DNA of 64,000 nucleotides, taken from contig NW_024041150.1 in NCBI RefSeq assembly GCF_014851395.1, forward strand, positions 39,741,437 through 39,805,436, read 5' to 3'. The notes under the pieces were generated by a model. That model was given only the letters and a program-made list of their open reading frames with translations, did not search any database and was not told the origin of the DNA. Source of the DNA: Micropterus salmoides (Eukaryota; Chordata; Actinopteri; Centrarchiformes; Centrarchidae). Below, piece by piece: positions 58,179 to 64,000 of this stretch (positions within the stretch are counted from its first letter, which is position 1; every line of letters begins with the position of its first letter). The position numbers were made by a program, and so were the translations under genes.

Positions 58179-60000
58179 ATGGAGGCTGCTTAAGAAAGTG
58201 TTAGTACTGAGTTTCATGGTTCATTTGTATTTCAGTTTTATGTGTGTCTGTACATAAAAGCATATGACTGATGTCCAGCTTTGCTCCTTTGTTTATCCAG
58301 TGATGCTTGAATTCATTCTGCCGGGGACACAAATTCAGAATCGTTATAATCAAGTGGTGAGTGAATTATACATTTTTTTACATTTTGTTTTGTTTTACAT
58401 CATTCTCTCCAACTACAGAATCAACGTAGAAGGTTGACTTTAACTCGTTCAATATGTCTATGCCTACAGTTTACATAAACAAACACGATCTTGTATTTGA
58501 AGTTAAATTTGATTAGTTAATGCTACATGTGAACACGCAAATGTGTCTTTCAAAAAGACTACATCATTCTTTCCATCTACACAATCAACATGAGGTTGAA
58601 CTTAATATGTTCAATATGTTTTCATAAATTAACCTGATCTCAAATTTAAACTTAAATTTGATTAGTTAATGCTACATGTGAACACCCAAATGTGTCTTGC
58701 AAAAAGACTAGCTGTATCTGTCACAGGGTGGAGGTACTTTGATTTATTTTGATTTAGTTCCATTTGTCACAAACATCATTATTTCCCACTTTTGTATGTT
58801 TAATCTGAGACACTTTTTGTAACACATAGTTTCCGATTAAGTTTTTCTTCGTATCACTCCAGACAGACTGCAGCACTTTCAATATGAGTCTGTCTCTTTT
58901 CATTGTGAGGGGACTGATGGTTTCATTCAATTGAAAGGGATTAGGAATAGTGAGGAATTTATGTGACATTAAGAGGATGCCAACGGGGTCCTCCTGCATT
59001 ACTGATAAGAGCTATCCAGGAGACAGTGGAGAATACTGGTGTGAGACTGATGGAGGAGAGAGAAGCTACAGTGGCAACATCATCGTACAGCGCCCGGGGA
59101 GCAGTCTTGCTCAGGGGGCACCTTTGGCATGGGTCGTGCTGGACTTGACCTGGCCCCACCGGTTTCCAAGACAAGTCCTAACTGACTGAGCTAATGCCGC
59201 CACAAGTTACTCACCAAGATTTGTTGGTCTTTTAGCTTTTCTAAAAAAGGAATTTACCAAGCATAAGTGTCTGACATTTTATTTTTTATGTTTTATGTTC
59301 TTCAGCTGGTTCTGTGATCCTGGAGACTCCTGCTCTTCCTGTTTTGGTGGGTCATAATGTGGTTCTGTGCTGCAGACACAAGGCAACTTCCACCAACACC
59401 AAATCTGATTTCTACAATGTTGACGTCCTCATGGAGAGCAGGCATGTTTCCATGTTTGACTTTAATTTAGATTTTTCTTTTCTATAACATGATGTGAGGA
59501 ACACAAGAAGACTTTACAGATAACTTATGTCTTAAGCATTTACATTTTATGTACATATTTACTCTTTAATTTATGAAACAAAGTTATACTTTTATGATTT
59601 GCAATTAAGTTAATCACTTAAATAATAATAAGAGGAGTTGCTTGGTGTAACTCAACTGCCACTTTCAACATTAGGGAGAGCAGTTGAGACGTGCTGCCCA
59701 ACAGGACTGATGTCTGAATTATTTTTGAATCCTCTCAGTGTGTCATAGATGGTGTTTTGTTTTTAGACACAGAAGACGCTGCTGATAACTTGAGTCTTTG
59801 CCCCAAGACAAACCACAGCAGAAAACCACAAAGACAAAAATGTGCCCATTTAGTCTGTCAATGAGTATTTTTAAGTTCATCTTGTCCACCTCTTGCTTAC
59901 TGCTGGTTTCTCCGCTTCAGATGAGGATGAGTCCTCACTTCAATCTGTTTACTCTGCTTTGACCATGAGTGCGACTCCACAAGCTTGCCGACCTGGTTTG
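58179..60000 (+). pseudogene. FCRL-D: decayed FCRL copy retaining Ig1
   Basis: Colinear with FCRL-A. The leader exon at 58179 hits a stop after four codons because of an internal loss. The second leader exon is 58301-58356 (56 nt instead of 54). An Ig1 exon at about 58835-59092 reads LQHFQYESVSFHCEG in one frame and SGEYWCETDGGERS in another. Ig2 from 59306 is cut off near 59448, where the sequence jumps to the equivalent of about 14290 in FCRL-A. The transmembrane and first tail exons are therefore missing. The later tail exon with the YSAL motif persists near 59922-59990. Several independent lesions make it a clear pseudogene. It shows that the FCRL-A lineage once had the first Ig domain. 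Confidence 0.85.
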
Positions 60001-62429
60001 TATAGTATTAAAATGTTTTTAGATAAAATTTCAGGGATTTTGTAAAAATGTGCCCACACAATTGTGAGGATCCCAAATTGTTATTGTCTCTGTCAGTAAG
60101 TGTGCTCGCCTTTTGTTTGTTTTCCCTCAATAAACCCCCGTTAAACTGTACCTCTGCCTTGCGTCCTGCGTTTGGGTCCTCCAACCTGCTCAACCCACAC
60201 CCACCGTTATATAACATATATAACGTTATCTGTTTAAATCTGGATGTAACTAAGAAGGTCCACATGTAGATTTCCCCTGTGAGTTATTTTGACCCCATTA
60301 AAGTGACTCCAAGGGAACTGTAGCTCACAATGTAATCAACGATCTGTTAAACTTTGGGTAATTCCTTTGTTTCATTACTTTCTATGGGCAAGTGAGATGC
60401 TGTTCAGATTGTTAGTAGATGTACTATAATTAGAATGAAAAACAATACATAACCCCTGAAATGACCTCAAAAGAGCTTTTATTGGTAATATGAAACAGAC
60501 GCTGACATGATATTAAGCAGTTTGGCTCAAAAGGTGGAAAGATTTTTCAATTTAGTACAGTCACAACACAAAATCCCAGACAGAAAAATAGTAAAATCTA
60601 CGTGAAAGCTATGTGGTTGGTCTGAAAATGTAATGTTTGACTTGAAGATGTTCATCCAGATTAAAGGTCAAAACGGGCTGTTCATTATAATATGGGATTA
60701 CCTTGACAATTATTTCTTTAGATCATTTTATTGAGAAATGCTGTTCAGATTATCAGATTTGTTTTGTCTTTAAGGGGCCAAGTGTAATTTGCAGGGGCTA
60801 TTAGCGGTGAGATTTCAGATTGCAACCACTACCTTCCCAAGCGTGTGCTTGTGTGCATACACAAACCAATAAGGGAACCAAAACAGAGTCCAACACAATG
60901 GAGACCACATCACACAAAATGGTAAAGTAAGATAAACTCCCACTGCAACGTTACAGTAATATTTTTATCAGCTTGAACTAATGTTATACACCACATAAAA
61001 TAAAATAAAATGCTACTTTTTGGAATTATCCTGGAAGATTTTGTATTCATCATTCAATGTATCACGTTAGTTTACCATTGTTTATATGAAATGTTGCCTG
61101 GCAAGCAACTGGCAATGCTTTTGGTTAGTTTAGCTGTCCAATAGCATAAAAGCCAACTCTGTGTCGGTTGCAAAACAAAGTGGAGGTCTCTCATGACTCC
61201 AGCCTTTTTGATGTTGACTAATTCAGCACATAAACCTTTGTCCTTTTCTTTAGCTGCAGTGTTGTCGCTGTGTATAGAATTCAGAATCAGTGAGCAAAAG
61301 GCTCGGGAGCACGCATGACCATCACATGCATGTATTTCGTGGAAAATCTGACTAGATTTTGTCATGTAGGAAGCAGAATGGCTGTTACAGGTAACCAAGA
61401 AAGGCGGCAAAAGGTTAATTTCCTGGCCTGCAGCAGCAAGTGATCTTGAACCCTCCATACTACAGCTGCGTGACATGTATGCTCCTCCTAATGTGAACTA
61501 AAGAGGTGTCCATCACAAATCAGTCAAGAATACAGGATATAGTGTATGTTAGTGTTTGTTTGGAAATGCTGGTTATGAATGTGTAAAATAAATCTGAAAA
61601 TCCCTCTTCAATGGATGGATGATTCTGTGTTGCTTTTAAAAATGTTTCTCCTGTAGATAAACCTTTACAAGGTTACAAGGTAGTGTATTTGTCATTTTAC
61701 AACACAAGGTTGTAGAACAAAATAAAAGTTTGTAGTCCCTTCATGCTGCACACACAGAACTTAACATATTAATATGTTAATATTTGTCTTTGTTTGGGGA
61801 AGTTCTTTAAATATGACCATGGCACCTTTTCTATCCTCAATGATAAATTAATTAATTTTAATTCAGTTAGAAACTCCTGATCTTTAAAAGCTCCTGTGTT
61901 TTTCTGCCCATGTTCAAAATTTTCTGCACATTCAGAATCTCTCCAACATATCTGTGTTGCCTGTCCAGAAAAAATAATATATTATTTAATAATATTTCGA
62001 GAATAACATCATCATTTAATGAGAATTCATTATACTTTTAAACAAACCACCTGTCCTACAATCTGCTGTGCATAAGCCTGTGTTGTTCCTCTGCTGATTT
62101 GGACCCTTTAGACCATCTGCACACACAGTAGGCCACTGTTTGGGACTTTACTGGATGAGAGGAGGAGGTGGCTAAACAAAACTTCCTGAAACACTTCTGA
62201 TCAGGCAGAAATCTCACCACAATTCCACACAAATGTTCACGTCTTTACATACGCTTCACATTTCCTGCACATCTGAATGGGAACATATTTAATGATGATA
62301 ATACATTTATTTATCATGTAAATAAATCTTAAAAGGTTTGTTATTTATTTAAGACAGTGAGTAAAGTGTTGTACTTGATGCCATTTAAGGCTCAACCATA
62401 GACCTTTGCATTTTACTATATTACGTACA
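60001..62429. other. Downstream part of the FCRL-D duplicated unit
   Basis: About 60270-61400 matches 14960-16130 of the FCRL-A locus with indels and one local inversion (60611-60817, see findings). No functional exon was recognised, and a counterpart of the 16244 ITIM exon was not found. Confidence 0.5.
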
Positions 62430-64000
62430 ATTAGAATATTTCACTGTCATTGAAAATGGCAAAAATGTGTTCCCCGATATTTTCCTGCATCTACATCAAA
62501 CCTGTCATATTTCAAAATGTTGCATCTATTAAAACCACAATGAAGGGCCGTTTCATGTTGAGTGTTTTTGTTGAACTTTGAGCCTGTTGCCAGGTAACGG
62601 ATCACTACCATAAAATATGACCGCTGCAATCAAAACCATCAGGAACAATAACAATGTTTCTTTGTTGTGTCAGCATCTTGTTAGGCTGACTGTCTTACTG
62701 CAGGAGGAAGAACAGGACCTTTTAGAAATTTGTGTTCAGGCCTTTCTATAAAGTGAGTGGATGAGAGAGATAATAGGAGACACAGGGACATCTGACATAA
62801 AAATGACATCTGGGGCTAAGTGTGAAATTAGTTGATGACTGCTGAACACCCTGCAGGGTGCTATGTATTATATAGATTTCCTTTCTGAGAGCTAAACAAT
62901 GTTTACTACTTCATACTTCAACGAATGTACATTTATTTGGAAGCTGTAGGTACAAGTTACAATAAGATTTACTAACATAACATGTTTAGCTTGAAACATT
63001 TTTTGTTAAAGAATAAATAACACAACAGTATATAAGACTGTTAAATTTTGCTTCAGCTACAACATTAAATGCTGCCGTAATATTACTATAATATCACATT
63101 CTGCTTGTGTACAACAAGGTATTTTACCTGTGATACTAATTTGCTTATAACTAATCCCCGGGTATGGTGTCCTTTGAAATGTTGCTGGTCACACTAGAGT
63201 TAGAGGACAGCCAGAGGATGGGACATTATTATCATTGAGAGAATATTAAACAGACACAACCGTATTTTTTATTTATGTATTTATTTGTAGCACTAAAGAC
63301 ATAAAAATATATAGAAATACAATGTAACGATAATGCAGAAGAGGAAAGAAACCCCCAAGGGCTTATAGCAAAACCTCCCCTCTGGATTTTCAGTTTATAT
63401 CATACAAAATTATTCTGGAAAAATATGACAACAATGATAAACAGTTTAATAAAACATACACAAAACACACACACTTAAATTGCAACTATGTCATAAGTAT
63501 TTTTTCATGTTTTCATGACTTAAATACTGACAATGATGAAAAAGGTTTGATAGAGATGGGAATAATATTCTAAAGTAATGATCCTCTGTATTTTATGGAA
63601 TATTGTATATAAGAGTTGTTTGATAATAAGGGAGATGAATATTTTTTTAAATCTAGCTTTCTGTTTGATATGTGATTAACAATGATGATACAGTTAATGA
63701 AAAGATGAAAAGGTAAATTTCTGCATTAAAACAGAACGCTAGCAGACAGACGGAATTTCTAGGAATAGTGGCCACACATCACAATCTGCCGGTCCCATAC
63801 ACCTCTATCTGCAAACACAGGTACATATTGGGAGCTTGGGTAGAGTCAGTCTGTCAAATCAACGGGCAGTGATGTGCAAAGACAGGGGGAAAAGAAGAAT
63901 AAAAAAGGACACCCTTACTGCGTGCTATGTAAAGGTTAAAGTTAAAAAAGGCTATCAGTGATGGTTACCCCCCACCCCCTAAGTGGGTGTTGATAATTCA
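62430..64000 (+). repeat. Third copy of the FCRL-A upstream unit, cut by the window edge
   Basis: The sequence matches about 8830-10390 in order and orientation (for example 'cttgttaggct...actgcaggagg', 'ggatggtg...', and the final 'aagtgggtgttgataattca'). In FCRL-A the leader ATG lies about 140 bp after the corresponding point. A further FCRL gene or pseudogene is therefore expected immediately beyond position 64000. Confidence 0.75.

Noticed and set aside
59036..59190. Possible new gene at the end of the FCRL-D Ig1 segment
   Set aside because: The open frames are remnants of Ig1 in shifted phases running into repeat-like intronic sequence.

Overview
The window is vertebrate nuclear DNA, most likely from a teleost. 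The evidence is intron-split immunoglobulin (Ig) superfamily genes with GT/AG junctions in phase 1, a tRNA-derived SINE, Tc1 and hAT relics, a Gmr1-type Ty3/Gypsy element and a DIRS-type tyrosine-recombinase retrotransposon. Exons were assembled by eye from splice signals, reading phase and comparison between copies inside the window. No transcript evidence was available.

The host genes belong to two receptor families that alternate along the region. The first is butyrophilin/B7-like (BTNL): BTNL-1 (minus, 1634-7428, continuing past the left edge), a decayed copy (minus, 18012-19460), BTNL-2 (plus, 21299-26349, short tail), and a stray leader-exon relic near 50430. The second is Fc-receptor-like (FCRL): FCRL-A (plus, 10530-17093, one Ig domain and ITIM-type tail), FCRL-B (minus, 45445-49536, two Ig domains and tyrosine-motif tail), FCRL-C (minus, 53644-55887, two Ig domains, arginine inside the membrane segment, short tail), and pseudogene FCRL-D (plus, 58179-60000). 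Sequence at 62430-64000 repeats the upstream part of the FCRL-A unit, so a further copy probably lies beyond the right edge. This looks like a birth-and-death cluster of paired activating and inhibitory receptors interleaved with B7/butyrophilin-like molecules.

The centre (31885-44260) is a nested transposon. A Ty3/Gypsy element on the minus strand has two almost identical LTRs, a 4-bp target duplication, a tRNA-Pro-type primer site and one long gag-pol frame in which integrase precedes reverse transcriptase, the order known from Gmr1-like elements. A 6.1-kb DIRS-type element (38118-44216) lies inside its right LTR. It has inverted terminal repeats, an internal complementary region that exactly matches both termini, gag, RT-RNase H and a tyrosine recombinase split by frameshifts.

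The remaining intergenic and intronic DNA is AT-rich and holds transposon relics (SINE, hAT, Tc1, LINE fragment), a (CA)n tract, a 21-bp minisatellite and one perfect 24-bp-arm inverted repeat.
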